Below are positions 23,885 through 31,929 of a stretch of 64,000 bases of DNA, in pieces. Position 1 is the first letter of the stretch, and every line of letters begins with the position of its first letter. The notes beneath the pieces are model-generated. The model saw only the letters and a list, made by a program, of their open reading frames with translations. It did no database searches and was not told the origin of the DNA. The stretch comes from Butyricicoccus pullicaecorum (lineage in GTDB: Bacteria; Bacillota; Clostridia; Oscillospirales; Butyricicoccaceae), in the NCBI GenBank assembly GCA_018366195.1, contig JAGZIN010000002.1:62001-126000 (forward strand), read 5' to 3'. The translations under genes and the position numbers were made by a program.

Positions 23885-24904
23885 TTATACCATTTCGGGT
23901 GTGATAACGCTTGTGGAGACATATTTGATTTGACTGCGCGGCTTACGGTCGTGCATGAGAAAATCATAGAGTGCCATAATTGCTTCATAGACCTGTGCGG
24001 AAAATTCCTGCTGCAGCACAAAATCCAGAGAGCCCGCTCGCAGTAGCTTGCGGTTGAGCGGGGTCAAATCGTTGGCGATGACGTGCACGGGACGCTGGAT
24101 ATGGGATTTCTGAATTCCGTCCATACAGCCAAGCACACTCTCGGTGCTCATATAGATGCCGGTGGTATGCGGGTGCTCATAGAGGTAGCGGGCAACGGTA
24201 TCACAGGTCAAATCGTATCGCTCATAACATTCAATGATTTCAAAGCGGTCCGGTGTATAGCCAAGCTCGGTGAACCGGCTGCAAAAGCCATCAACACGGC
24301 GGCGGTGAAATTCCATGTTGCCGGTAATGATGAGAAGGTTCCCTTGCCCATTGATGGCAAGGTGCATCAGCCCGCCGGCAATGCGTCCGCACTGGATTTG
24401 ATTCTGCCCGACAAAGCACAGACGGGGAGACAGGGGAAGATCGCTGTTGTAGGTTGTGACCGGAATCCCTTTCTCTACAACCTGTGCAATTTGCGTCTGC
24501 ATAATCAAGTTATCCGGTGCGTTGAGAACAAGCCCTTGTATACCCTGTCTGCACAGTGCCTCACAGCACTTCACATATTCGTCCGTTGAGCGGCTGTGCA
24601 GCTCCTCGACAATCAGTCGGACTTCACGGTTGCCTAACAGTCTTGCAGCCTGCCCGATTCCATGGCGGGTCTGCTCCGTGAAATAGGGTACCTCCCACTG
24701 CGGCACAATGACACCGATGCGCAGCGATGCCCCTGTGCTTTCTCCAAAGGGCATGTGATAACCAAGCTCGCGCGCAATGCGCTGCACACGTGCCCGTACA
24801 TCGGGGCTGACATGTGCACGGTTGTTGATGACACGGTCAACTGTGCCGCGTGAGACACCGGCAGCAGCAGCAATAGAACGAATCGTTGGCTTGTTGGAAG
24901 CCAT
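23885..24904 (-). CDS. LacI family transcriptional regulator
   Basis: A 339-residue regulator with an N-terminal LacI-type HTH (TIRSIAAAAGVSRGTVDRVI, then the hinge region RVQRIARELGYH) and a periplasmic-binding-protein-like sensor of the sugar type from about residue 60 (RIGVIVPQWEVPYF). The substitution of TVDRVI for the common TVSRVL is seen in regulators near inositol and Gfo/Idh genes. Start at ATG 24904, seven nt after GGGAGG. It is divergent from the Gfo/Idh oxidoreductase gene, which is the probable target besides itself. Confidence 0.88.
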   Translation of the reverse strand: MASNKPTIRSIAAAAGVSRGTVDRVINNRAHVSPDVRARVQRIARELGYHMPFGESTGASLRIGVIVPQWEVPYFTEQTRHGIGQAARLLGNREVRLIVEELHSRSTDEYVKCCEALCRQGIQGLVLNAPDNLIMQTQIAQVVEKGIPVTTYNSDLPLSPRLCFVGQNQIQCGRIAGGLMHLAINGQGNLLIITGNMEFHRRRVDGFCSRFTELGYTPDRFEIIECYERYDLTCDTVARYLYEHPHTTGIYMSTESVLGCMDGIQKSHIQRPVHVIANDLTPLNRKLLRAGSLDFVLQQEFSAQVYEAIMALYDFLMHDRKPRSQIKYVSTSVITPEMV

Positions 24905-24952
24905 AAAAATACCTCCCGAAGGGCAATTGGATTTTTGGTTTTTGACACCCCT

Positions 24953-24981
24953 AGTATAGCATACAATCTGATTTGTCACAA
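24953..24981 (-). promoter_or_regulatory. lacI-type gene promoter
   Basis: TTGTGA (24981-24976), 17 nt, TATACT (24958-24953) preceded by TGC (extended -10). The -35 overlaps the short palindrome TTGTCACAA. Confidence 0.65.
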
Positions 24982-25080
24982 GGCACAGAAAAAAGGGGTA
25001 TCTCTATGCACATTCTCTCGTCGCATCAGACGAAAAATACAGGGCAAAAAAGGCATGTTTCACGAAGATAACAAGAGGCG

Positions 25081-25109
25081 TTGACAGTGGTATTTTGGCG
25101 CGGTAGAAT
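25081..25109 (+). promoter_or_regulatory. Promoter of the Gfo/Idh gene
   Basis: TTGACA (25081-25086), 17 nt, TAGAAT (25104-25109). The mRNA leader is about 95 nt. Confidence 0.75.
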
Positions 25110-25209
25110 AGAGTAAGAAGCAAGAAAAAATGTGTTTTCACGCGGCAATCTGCGCATATTGTATGGCATTGCCCGAAATATAATGCAGAATCACAGGAGG
25201 CATTTTACC

Positions 25210-26226
25210 ATGAAGAAAATCAAGATTGGCGTGGCTGGCTTGGGACGTCTGGGTCGAGTACATGCAAACAATATTGCCTATAAAATTCCGAATGCAGAGC
25301 TGACTGCGGCTTGCTCCATTGTGCCGGAGGAACTGGAATATGCAAAGAGCCACCTCGGTGTGACCGATGTTTATGCAGACTTCCGTGAAATGCTCGAAAA
25401 GGCAGATATTGATGCGGTAGCAATCGTGACAACCTCCTCCGAGCATTGCTGGCAGATTGAGGCTGCACTGGACGCAGGCAAGCACGTATTTACAGACAAG
25501 CCGCTGGGCGTTGATGTAGAGCAGTGCAAGCAGGCAGAGCGTGCGGTTGAGCGCCACCCAGAGCTGACCTTTATGCTGGGCTTTATGCGCCGCTATGATA
25601 AGTCTTATGCCTATGCTAAGAAGAAAATTGAGGAGGGTGCAATCGGTACCCCTTATCTCGTGAAGGCAACCGGAATCGATCCTGAGGCGATGGTAGACGG
25701 TGCCATCAAGTTTGCAGCAACCTCGGGCGGTATTTTCCTCGATATGGCAATTCATGACATCGACCTGATGCGTTGGTTCTTGGGCTGCGAAGCAACCGAG
25801 GTTTATGCACAGGGCTGTACCTTTAAGCACCCGGAGTTCCAGAAGGTTGGAGACGACGAGACTGCAATGGCATGCTATAAGTTTGAAAACGGTGCGATGG
25901 GCTTTGTCCATGTTGGACGCACCGCGCCGCATGGCTATCATGTAGAAACCGAAATCGTTGGTACAGAAGGAACCATTCGCATTTCTGCCGTTCCGGAAAA
26001 GAATCAGGCAATGATTTATAATGTCAATGGCGCAGTGACCGAGTGCGTTGGCTCGTTCCCAGAGCGCTTTGATGAGGCATATCTGCTCGAAATGCAAGAG
26101 TTTGTAGACTGCGTATGTGAGGGCAAGCAGCCTGGTGTCAATGTGTATGACGGCACCAAGTCCACTGCAATTGGTTATGCAACCACTGAGGCGTGGAAGA
26201 CAGGCAAAATCGTGAAAATCGGCTAA
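25210..26226 (+). CDS. Gfo/Idh/MocA family NAD-dependent oxidoreductase, inositol 2-dehydrogenase-like
   Basis: A 338-residue dehydrogenase. Rossmann motif GVAGLGRLGRVHANNI at the N-terminus binds NAD(P); TDKPLG holds the conserved Lys of the family; GGIFLDMAIHDIDLMRWFLG carries the catalytic Asp/His pair found in IolG. The substrate is a cyclitol or a sugar; specificity cannot be read from sequence. Start at ATG 25210, 10 nt after AGGAGG; the reading frame is open further upstream but crosses the promoter. Its codon use is strongly biased, pointing to high expression. Single-gene unit with a strong terminator, divergent from the LacI-type regulator. Confidence 0.88.
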   Translation: MKKIKIGVAGLGRLGRVHANNIAYKIPNAELTAACSIVPEELEYAKSHLGVTDVYADFREMLEKADIDAVAIVTTSSEHCWQIEAALDAGKHVFTDKPLGVDVEQCKQAERAVERHPELTFMLGFMRRYDKSYAYAKKKIEEGAIGTPYLVKATGIDPEAMVDGAIKFAATSGGIFLDMAIHDIDLMRWFLGCEATEVYAQGCTFKHPEFQKVGDDETAMACYKFENGAMGFVHVGRTAPHGYHVETEIVGTEGTIRISAVPEKNQAMIYNVNGAVTECVGSFPERFDEAYLLEMQEFVDCVCEGKQPGVNVYDGTKSTAIGYATTEAWKTGKIVKIG

Positions 26227-26276
26227 TATCCAATCTCTCTTTTCTAAAGTCGCTCCATATTCTGTATGGCAGCGGA

Positions 26277-26313
26277 CAAAACCGGCTGTACTTCCAGCCG
26301 GTTTTGCTTTTTT
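26277..26313 (+). terminator. Intrinsic terminator
   Basis: A perfect 12-bp stem (CAAAACCGGCTG-type, with CAGCCGGTTTTG) with a 6-nt loop, followed by CTTTTTT. Confidence 0.9.
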
Positions 26314-26362
26314 GCGTGGAATATGATATGCTGGAAGAAAATAGAAACATGGGAGATTCGAT

Positions 26363-27799
26363 ATGAAGGCTTATGAAATCGCACAGCAGGTGCGGGAAAA
26401 TTTTGAATGGTTGTGCAAGGTACCGCATCTGCCGAAGGGAGAACAGGCGCTGGCACAAAAACTGATGAAACGCCTGTCAGATGCCGGCTGGCAGCCTTGG
26501 CAGGATACACGGGGGAATGTCATCTGTGATTTGCCCGCTGCGTCCGGACGTGAGACAGAGTCTATGGTTGCGATGCAGGCACATCTGGACATGGTGTGTG
26601 CTGTGGGACAGGAAGGATATATACCGGAACGGGATTCCATTGTTCCCATTGAGCGTGATGGTTGGCTGTGTACAGCCGGACAATCTTCTCTGGGGGCAGA
26701 TTGCGGTGCCGGAGTCGCAGTGATGCTCTGGATTGCAGAGCATTTGGAAAATCGTCCGCCGATGCGCCTCATTTTCACGGTGGAGGAGGAAATTGGACTG
26801 CTGGGGGCACAGGCGCTTGACCCGAAGGGCGTTGCCGGTGTGCGCTATCTCATCAACACAGATGGATTCCGCTGGGGACGCATTGTGATTGGTTCGGCAA
26901 GCGGCGTGCGCGAGCAGTTTACCCGTGCGCTCTCATTTGCCGCCGCGCCGGAACTGCCCAATGGACGGGCATATCGGTTGACCTTAGAGGGCTTTTGCGG
27001 GGGACATTCCGGCTTTGATATGGGACGGCCGCACGAAAATGCGCTCCTGTTGATGGGAGAAATCCTGCGTGAGCTGCGCATGGAATCTCCATTTGCATTG
27101 GCACACTTTGCAGGGGGAAGTGCCTGCAATGCAATCCCTTATCATTGTACCGCAGAAATCTTGACCATTGCCCCAGTACAGGAGGTCATAGAGCAGTTGA
27201 TACAGCCAATCCAAGCGCGCTGGAAGCTGCGGGAACCCGAAGGACGGCTTACGATTGAATCCATCGCAATCCCTGAGAAGGTATGGAATGGAGAGGTCGC
27301 CAGCGGACTGTTGACCGTTCTGGGCGGATTTGCAGACGGGGTATATGCCATGCACCCGACGATGCCGCATATCGTGGCAGATTCCTCCAATCTGGGGCAG
27401 GTGTATCAAGATGAAGAAGGTCTGCATTTAGAGTCCATGATTCGTTGTATGGATTTGGAAGCGGAAAAAGCGCTGCAAACCAGTCACAGGGCAGTGACAG
27501 GCATGTGTGGGTTTACAGGAACGGTGGTCAGCCGATATCCGGCATGGCCCAGTCAGGAGCAGGGACATCTGTGCCAAATTGCTGCCAAAGCCTTCACCCA
27601 TGTGACGGGGCAACAGCCGGAGATTACCATACAGCATGTTGGGTTGGAGCCTTCCTTTCTTTTGGAGAAAAATCCGGAGATGGAATGTATTTGCGTCGGT
27701 ATGGAAATTGAGGGCTGTCATTCGCCCAAAGAACGATGGAAACTGGATACCATTGCGCCATTTGTTTCCATGCTGTGCGAAATTTTGAAGAGTTTATAA
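26363..27799 (+). CDS. pepD: Aminoacyl-histidine dipeptidase (M20 family)
   Basis: A 478-residue cytosolic metallopeptidase that cleaves Xaa-His and other dipeptides. The di-zinc site of the M20 family is complete: AHLDMVCA (His, Asp), the bridging Asp in GADCGAGVAV, catalytic Glu pair in FTVEEEIGLLG, INTDGFRWG, and the late His in EGCHSPKERW. A lid/dimerisation domain is inserted in the middle, as usual for PepD. ATG 26363 follows GGGAG. Own transcription unit. Confidence 0.93.
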   Translation: MKAYEIAQQVRENFEWLCKVPHLPKGEQALAQKLMKRLSDAGWQPWQDTRGNVICDLPAASGRETESMVAMQAHLDMVCAVGQEGYIPERDSIVPIERDGWLCTAGQSSLGADCGAGVAVMLWIAEHLENRPPMRLIFTVEEEIGLLGAQALDPKGVAGVRYLINTDGFRWGRIVIGSASGVREQFTRALSFAAAPELPNGRAYRLTLEGFCGGHSGFDMGRPHENALLLMGEILRELRMESPFALAHFAGGSACNAIPYHCTAEILTIAPVQEVIEQLIQPIQARWKLREPEGRLTIESIAIPEKVWNGEVASGLLTVLGGFADGVYAMHPTMPHIVADSSNLGQVYQDEEGLHLESMIRCMDLEAEKALQTSHRAVTGMCGFTGTVVSRYPAWPSQEQGHLCQIAAKAFTHVTGQQPEITIQHVGLEPSFLLEKNPEMECICVGMEIEGCHSPKERWKLDTIAPFVSMLCEILKSL

Positions 27800-27801
27800 A
27801 A

Positions 27802-27828
27802 AAGCCCAAACCATTTTGGCTTGGGTAG
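27802..27828 (-). terminator. Terminator of the nitroreductase-sirtuin operon
   Basis: On the minus strand CCCAAgCCA pairs with TGGtTTGGG across AAA and is followed by CTTTTTT. It lies 170 nt past the sirtuin stop, directly at the pepD stop on the other strand. Confidence 0.65.
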
Positions 27829-27887
27829 GACTGTTGAAAGACTAAGGTTTTTTGACGTGCACATCGTACAAAATATGCCGGATACAG

Positions 27888-27925
27888 AATGCCCGAAGCC
27901 GCACCTTTGTGCGGTTTCGGGCATT
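27888..27925. repeat. Long GC-rich hairpin without T-run
   Basis: AATGCCCGAAGCCGCAC and GTGCGGTTTCGGGCATT form a 17-bp stem with one G-T pair and a CTTT loop. No T-run on either strand, so it is not a normal terminator; it may be an mRNA-stabilising 3' structure or a dispersed palindromic repeat. Confidence 0.6.
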
Positions 27926-28000
27926 GGGTTACGTCAAGAAGGCACGCGTATGTCAAAGTCTTTATCGAGTTGGATACACGCCGTGGACATGGCAGCTCTC

Positions 28001-28720
28001 TTAGGATAGCTGAGAAAATATCTCTCCGATTGCGCCTTGTATCACAAGATTTGCCGAACGATCGGCTGGTGTCGGCGTTTTGTTAATCAGCACCAGCTTA
28101 TTTCCGGTATAGTAGTCCAACAGTCCGGCGGCAGGGTATACGGCGAGAGAAGTGCCTCCTACAATCAGGATATCTGCATTTTGAATATACTGAATACTTT
28201 CCTGAAGTGTATGGGTATTGAGGCTTTCTTCATAGAGTACGACATCGGGCTTGATGATACCGCCGCAGGTACAGTGCGGAACACCAGTATCCGCTGCGAT
28301 TTCCTGCACCGGATAGGGCTTGTGGCAGCGCATGCAATGGTTGCGCAGGACACTGCCATGCAGCTCCAATACTTCCTGTGCACCTGCCTTTTGGTGCAGA
28401 CCATCAATGTTTTGCGTGATGATTGCACGCAGCTTGCCCTGACGCTCCCACTCTGCCAGCTTGCGGTGCGCTGCGTTGGGCTGCGCTTGCAGATAAAGCA
28501 TCTTGTCACGATAAAAACGGAAAAATTCTTCTGTCTGTGCCATAAAGAAGGTGTGAGACAGAATGGTTTCTGGTGGGAATTGATATTTTTGATGATAGAG
28601 TCCATCTACTGAGCGGAAGTCGGGAATTCCGCTTTCTGTGGATACGCCTGCGCCGCCAAAGAAAACGATGTTATCGGAAGCCTCAAGCCATGTGTTGAGT
28701 TGGTCGATTTGCTGCTGCAT
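28001..28720 (-). CDS. cobB: Sirtuin, NAD-dependent protein deacylase
   Basis: A 239-residue class II/III-like bacterial sirtuin. NAD-binding motif FFGGAGVSTESGIPDFRS, catalytic region ITQNIDGLHQKAG with ELHGSV (catalytic His), a four-cysteine zinc module (HCMRCHKPY...HCTCGG) and GGTSLAVYPAAGL. It removes acyl groups from lysine side chains using NAD+. Start at ATG 28720, 11 nt after GAGGTG; the longer frame upstream overlaps the preceding gene. It begins 13 nt after the nitroreductase stop, so the two form an operon. Confidence 0.92.
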   Translation of the reverse strand: MQQQIDQLNTWLEASDNIVFFGGAGVSTESGIPDFRSVDGLYHQKYQFPPETILSHTFFMAQTEEFFRFYRDKMLYLQAQPNAAHRKLAEWERQGKLRAIITQNIDGLHQKAGAQEVLELHGSVLRNHCMRCHKPYPVQEIAADTGVPHCTCGGIIKPDVVLYEESLNTHTLQESIQYIQNADILIVGGTSLAVYPAAGLLDYYTGNKLVLINKTPTPADRSANLVIQGAIGEIFSQLS

Positions 28721-28733
28721 GATGACAAACACC

Positions 28734-29258
28734 TCACGATTCGATGATGGTAATCGTATGCGCTTTGCGCGGCTGGGGCTGTGTTTCGGTTTCTGCATAG
28801 CCCAGTGCAATCGAACCAATGACAATATGATCTTCCGGAATACCATATTGTGTCAGCAGCGGACGAATGGAGGGGGCATCGGTCAAGGGACGCAGCTGGT
28901 TAATCCAGCAGGTTGCAATGCCGAGTGATTGTGCTGCCAGCAGCATGGTTTGAATGGCAGCAGAACCATCGGGAAATGCGTGCACTTCATCGCGCTGGTA
29001 GGAAACAATGATATGACAGGGTGCTCCGTAGAAATTGTAATTGGGACCGCGGTTGTCCGCCTGTGCCACAGCACGCGCGAGTGCAAGACATTTGTCTGCA
29101 TTGTGAATGGCCGAAAAATGCCACAGCTGCTTTCCCATACCGGTGGGTGCCCACTGACCAGCCTCCAAAATGGTTTCGAGATCTTGCCGGCTGATCTGCT
29201 GACTGGTGAATGCACGGGTGGAGCGACGTGCATGAATGACAGATAATACTTCGTTCAT
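28734..29258 (-). CDS. Nitroreductase family flavoprotein
   Basis: A 174-residue FMN-dependent oxidoreductase of the nitroreductase family. N-terminal FMN phosphate site HARRSTRAFTSQQISRQD, APTGMGKQLWHF, and the C-terminal IVIGSIALGYAE are the standard family blocks. Its natural substrate is unknown; relatives reduce quinones, flavins or nitroaromatics with NAD(P)H. ATG 29258 is preceded by AGGAGG. First gene of the operon with the sirtuin; both depend on nicotinamide cofactors, but no direct functional link is shown. Confidence 0.88.
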   Translation of the reverse strand: MNEVLSVIHARRSTRAFTSQQISRQDLETILEAGQWAPTGMGKQLWHFSAIHNADKCLALARAVAQADNRGPNYNFYGAPCHIIVSYQRDEVHAFPDGSAAIQTMLLAAQSLGIATCWINQLRPLTDAPSIRPLLTQYGIPEDHIVIGSIALGYAETETQPQPRKAHTITIIES

Positions 29259-29291
29259 TGGATTATCCTCCTGAAAACAAATGCTACTTAC

Positions 29292-29320
29292 AGTATACCG
29301 TGCACATGGTAGCATTGCAA
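29292..29320 (-). promoter_or_regulatory. Nitroreductase-sirtuin promoter
   Basis: TTGCAA (29320-29315), 17 nt, TATACT (29297-29292) on the minus strand. Confidence 0.7.
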
Positions 29321-29363
29321 GCAATGCACCGACAAAAAGTAAGATGTATTTTGTATTTTGGGC

Positions 29364-29392
29364 TGGACAAATGACCTGTGATATCGTATACT
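29364..29392 (+). promoter_or_regulatory. tRNA-Leu promoter
   Basis: TGGACA (29364-29369), 17 nt, TATACT (29387-29392), 12 nt before the mature 5' end. Confidence 0.7.
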
Positions 29393-29403
29393 AGATAAGT
29401 AAC

Positions 29404-29486
29404 GCGGGTGTGGCGGAATGGCAGACGCGCCAGATTTAGGTTCTGGTGTTTTTGACGTGCAGGTTCAAGTCCTGTCACCCGCACCA
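29404..29486 (+). tRNA. tRNA-Leu, anticodon UAG
   Basis: Cloverleaf with acceptor GCGGGTG / CACCCGC, D-arm with GG, anticodon stem CCAGA / TCTGG around loop TTTAGGT (anticodon TAG, reads CUN leucine codons), long variable arm typical of tRNA-Leu, T-arm with GGTTCAAGTCC, and an encoded CCA. It marks the left side of the accessory region. Confidence 0.97.
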
Positions 29487-29522
29487 AAAAGCCGAATGTC
29501 CAAAGACATTCGGCTTTTTCTA
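29487..29522 (+). terminator. tRNA terminator
   Basis: AAAAAGCCGAATGTC / GACATTCGGCTTTTT, a perfect 15-bp stem with a CAAA loop immediately after the CCA. Confidence 0.92.
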
Positions 29523-29724
29523 TTTGTGGCAAGGACATTTACTAGGAACCCTATGCAATTATATTGATTTCTTCTTTTGACCAACCTCTCAACTGGGAAT
29601 ACGGGAACGGATAAAATCATAGAGAACTTTATAATATAGGATTATAGATAAAAATAACAGTTTTATTTTGTAAAAAAACACAATTACATGCATATTGTAC
29701 AATTCTTGAACGTGTGATAAAATT

Positions 29725-29949
29725 ATGTACACAGACTATATTTGGACTTTGACCGATACAAAAGATTCTAAGCATAGCAAAAATGTTACTGGAGCAAAGT
29801 ATTTTATAACAGATGTTAAGTTTGCAGCTAAAGATAAAACATATTATGAGGGATACACTCCAAATGATTGGAAAACGCAAGCAATGGCAGTGTGGTTCCA
29901 TAACGAAATGTTTAGTTATACGACTTGGGAAGTTGTTAACTGGTCATAA
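29725..29949 (+). CDS. Hypothetical protein, possible fragment
   Basis: A 74-residue reading frame starting at ATG 29725 in AT-rich sequence. No ribosome site is visible, and the sequence (YTDYIWTLTDTKDSKHSKNV, then DKTYYEGYTPNDW) lacks known motifs; the aromatic pattern could be the end of a larger extracellular or beta-rich protein that has lost its front. It stops 29 nt before the next gene's start. No gene is supported between the tRNA terminator and this ORF. Confidence 0.4.
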   Translation: MYTDYIWTLTDTKDSKHSKNVTGAKYFITDVKFAAKDKTYYEGYTPNDWKTQAMAVWFHNEMFSYTTWEVVNWS

Positions 29950-29978
29950 ATATTTTGAATTTTGAGGTTTTTGGATAT

Positions 29979-30278
29979 ATGGCAAGTGAAAAAATGATAC
30001 ACATATTAATTCCGATAGGTGTTCTGTTCATAATGGGTGTATATCTATTGACGAAAAAAGATAATGCCTTTTCTAAAGCCTTTAGTCGAGAGAAATATGA
30101 CTATAGAAAAGTTTCAACTGCATTCGGATTAGCTTGCTTTGGAATTGCTATTTCTTGTGTTCCCTCGTTGCTAAGTGTTATTTTTCAAAAAATGTGGTTA
30201 AATATTTTTTCTGTTGTATTTTTGTTATTCGTAATAATAATCGCATTTATTTATGAATTTCAAGGGAAACTAAAATAG
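29979..30278 (+). CDS. Small membrane protein, possibly DUF3784-like
   Basis: A 99-residue protein with three hydrophobic helices (ILIPIGVLFIMGVYLLT; FGLACFGIAISCVPSLLSVI; IFSVVFLLFVIIIAFIY). The segment after the first helix, KAFSREKYDYRKVSTAFG, resembles the IAGYN/KEKYD region of DUF3784-type proteins, but this is a weak match from memory. Start at ATG 29979, 11 nt after GAGG; an upstream TTG (29955) is the alternative. AT-rich, and followed by a strong terminator. Confidence 0.55.
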   Translation: MASEKMIHILIPIGVLFIMGVYLLTKKDNAFSKAFSREKYDYRKVSTAFGLACFGIAISCVPSLLSVIFQKMWLNIFSVVFLLFVIIIAFIYEFQGKLK

Positions 30279-30306
30279 TTCAGACTTTGTGAAGATTATT
30301 AATCGG

Positions 30307-30358
30307 AAACCGTTGTTACATGGAAGCCCATACAACCATGTAACAGCGGTTTTTTGTA
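30307..30358 (+). terminator. Intrinsic terminator
   Basis: ACCGtTGTTACATGG pairs with CCATGTAACAgCGGT across a 12-nt loop and is followed by TTTTTT. Confidence 0.85.
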
Positions 30359-30389
30359 ACCGTCAAACCACCTTCTTTATAATATAATT

Positions 30390-30428
30390 ATAATAAAAAG
30401 GTGAGCGGAGAGAACCTCTCCGCTCACC
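30390..30428 (-). terminator. Terminator of the 380-residue unknown gene
   Basis: A perfect 13-bp stem (GGTGAGCGGAGAG / CTCTCCGCTCACC) with a 3-nt loop; on the minus strand it is followed by TTTTTATTATAAT. Confidence 0.88.
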
Positions 30429-30442
30429 CGAAAGTCGTTCGC

Positions 30443-31582
30443 TTATTGAATCATGGATTGCATATATTTGATTAAGTTTGCCGTATCTCCGGCGATACCC
30501 AAATAAGAATCGGAGAGATTATATTTTTTGCCAAACTGCTGCACAAGGGTGCGCATATCGGAGAGCTTTGCGTTAAAGTCCGCGATAAAAGCGTCCTTGC
30601 TGCTGCAATCTAGGTCAGCAAACAGGTCGGAAATTTCAAGATTGGTGTGAACGGAATCATTTTCCTTTTGCGACCAACCAATCCCGCCATAGCCACTGTT
30701 CATGCTATTGTTTAGCTTTTGAACATTTTGGATGCTTTTTTCATAAAGCCGTCCGATGCCATCTGCAAACATATCTCCTACCGCACCATAATCTTTGCCA
30801 TAATATTCAGCGATAGATTTTGCAAGACCTTTTTGAGCGGATGCAAAGGAATGTATCTGACCTACGGAAGTCTGATTCAAAACACCTTCCAACTTTTTGC
30901 CCAATGATTGCAGCTCAAAAAGCTGTCCAACTCCGATTTCGGAACCGCCAATGGTCAACTTTGTTTGGACGCTGTTTAAGTCAATTTCTTTACCATCCTT
31001 GATTTGCTGAGCCAGCTCCAGCACAATATCTTCCATTTGCTCCTTCATGGCGGCGACATCCTGTTCTGTATAGTTGCCATTGGTTAGAAAATCCAAGGTG
31101 TCACGGATAAAACCGCCATCATGAATACTACGGAAATAGAAAGTTTCATTTTCTCCCAAGGTGCTATACTTTTGGGCAGCTTCTTTGAGAAAATCGGTGG
31201 TGTGATAAAAGAAACCATGGGTAGCGGCTCCGTTGGCAGCGCTCCGGTTAGCCTCATCGGGAAAAGTGATAAACTGACCATCTGCTCCGATTCGTGATTC
31301 CACTTTAATTTTGTCCCAGCGGTTGTTGACAAACGTTTTCCCATCTTCATCCACTTCAGGGAAAGCTACATCATCAGGAGTAATATCACGGATATTGCTG
31401 TCACTAAAATCTACGGTATCGAAAGAGGGGGGAGAAAAACGTATCTGCTCACCAATGGCTGATGTGTCTTGCGAACTAGGTTGAGAACTAGGTCGATTAC
31501 TGTTTTGTTTCAAAGAAACACTCCAACTGCTGTTTACAAAAGCATCAGATAATCGGCCATTAACAAGAGGGATTTGTGGCAT
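30443..31582 (-). CDS. Unknown 379-residue protein, no signal peptide
   Basis: I do not recognise this family. The N-terminal 60 residues are Ser/Gln/Pro-rich and low in complexity (NSNRPSSQPSSQDTSAIGEQ), then follows a folded region with SIHDGGFIRDTLDFLTNGNY, a helical mid-part (QMEDIVLELAQQIKDGKEID) and a Gly/Ser stretch NNSMNSGYGGIGWSQKEND before a helical C-terminus. No transmembrane segment, no Cys pair, no nucleotide motif. Start at ATG 31582 behind TAGGTGAT. It has its own terminator and stands alone. Possibly a secreted or surface-associated protein using a non-classical route, or phage/conjugation related; evidence is insufficient to choose. Confidence 0.7.
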   Translation of the reverse strand: MPQIPLVNGRLSDAFVNSSWSVSLKQNSNRPSSQPSSQDTSAIGEQIRFSPPSFDTVDFSDSNIRDITPDDVAFPEVDEDGKTFVNNRWDKIKVESRIGADGQFITFPDEANRSAANGAATHGFFYHTTDFLKEAAQKYSTLGENETFYFRSIHDGGFIRDTLDFLTNGNYTEQDVAAMKEQMEDIVLELAQQIKDGKEIDLNSVQTKLTIGGSEIGVGQLFELQSLGKKLEGVLNQTSVGQIHSFASAQKGLAKSIAEYYGKDYGAVGDMFADGIGRLYEKSIQNVQKLNNSMNSGYGGIGWSQKENDSVHTNLEISDLFADLDCSSKDAFIADFNAKLSDMRTLVQQFGKKYNLSDSYLGIAGDTANLIKYMQSMIQ

Positions 31583-31929
31583 AAATATCACCTACACTTT
31601 CTTATGAAAAAAATTTACAGCAAACCACAAGTACCATTGTGCTGACAAGGACGAGAGAGTTCGCCATCATCATACTTATGCTGTTACTTGTATATCGGCA
31701 TAATTGTTAAAAAAGTAAACCTTTCTTAGTATTGTCAATTAAAAAAACTATTCAACATAATTCGATATACAGATCGCTTCAAAAGCGCCTTATATTTTGA
31801 GGCATAATACTGGCAAGCAATGATAGCGTTAATACACTGGTTTCGTAGAGAAAAAAATTCTGCTGTGATTTTTCTCTGTTTTGCTTGTTGAGGGTAGCGC
31901 CACCCAATCCCATTTGAACACAGAATTTT
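31583..31929. other. Intergenic region between unknown gene and serine recombinase
   Basis: AT-rich stretch of about 350 nt. It holds a hairpin GAGAAAAA...TTTTTCTC (about 31848-31881) that may end the recombinase transcript, and the promoter of the unknown gene. An attachment core could lie here next to the recombinase 3' end, but I see no convincing repeat partner. Confidence 0.4.
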
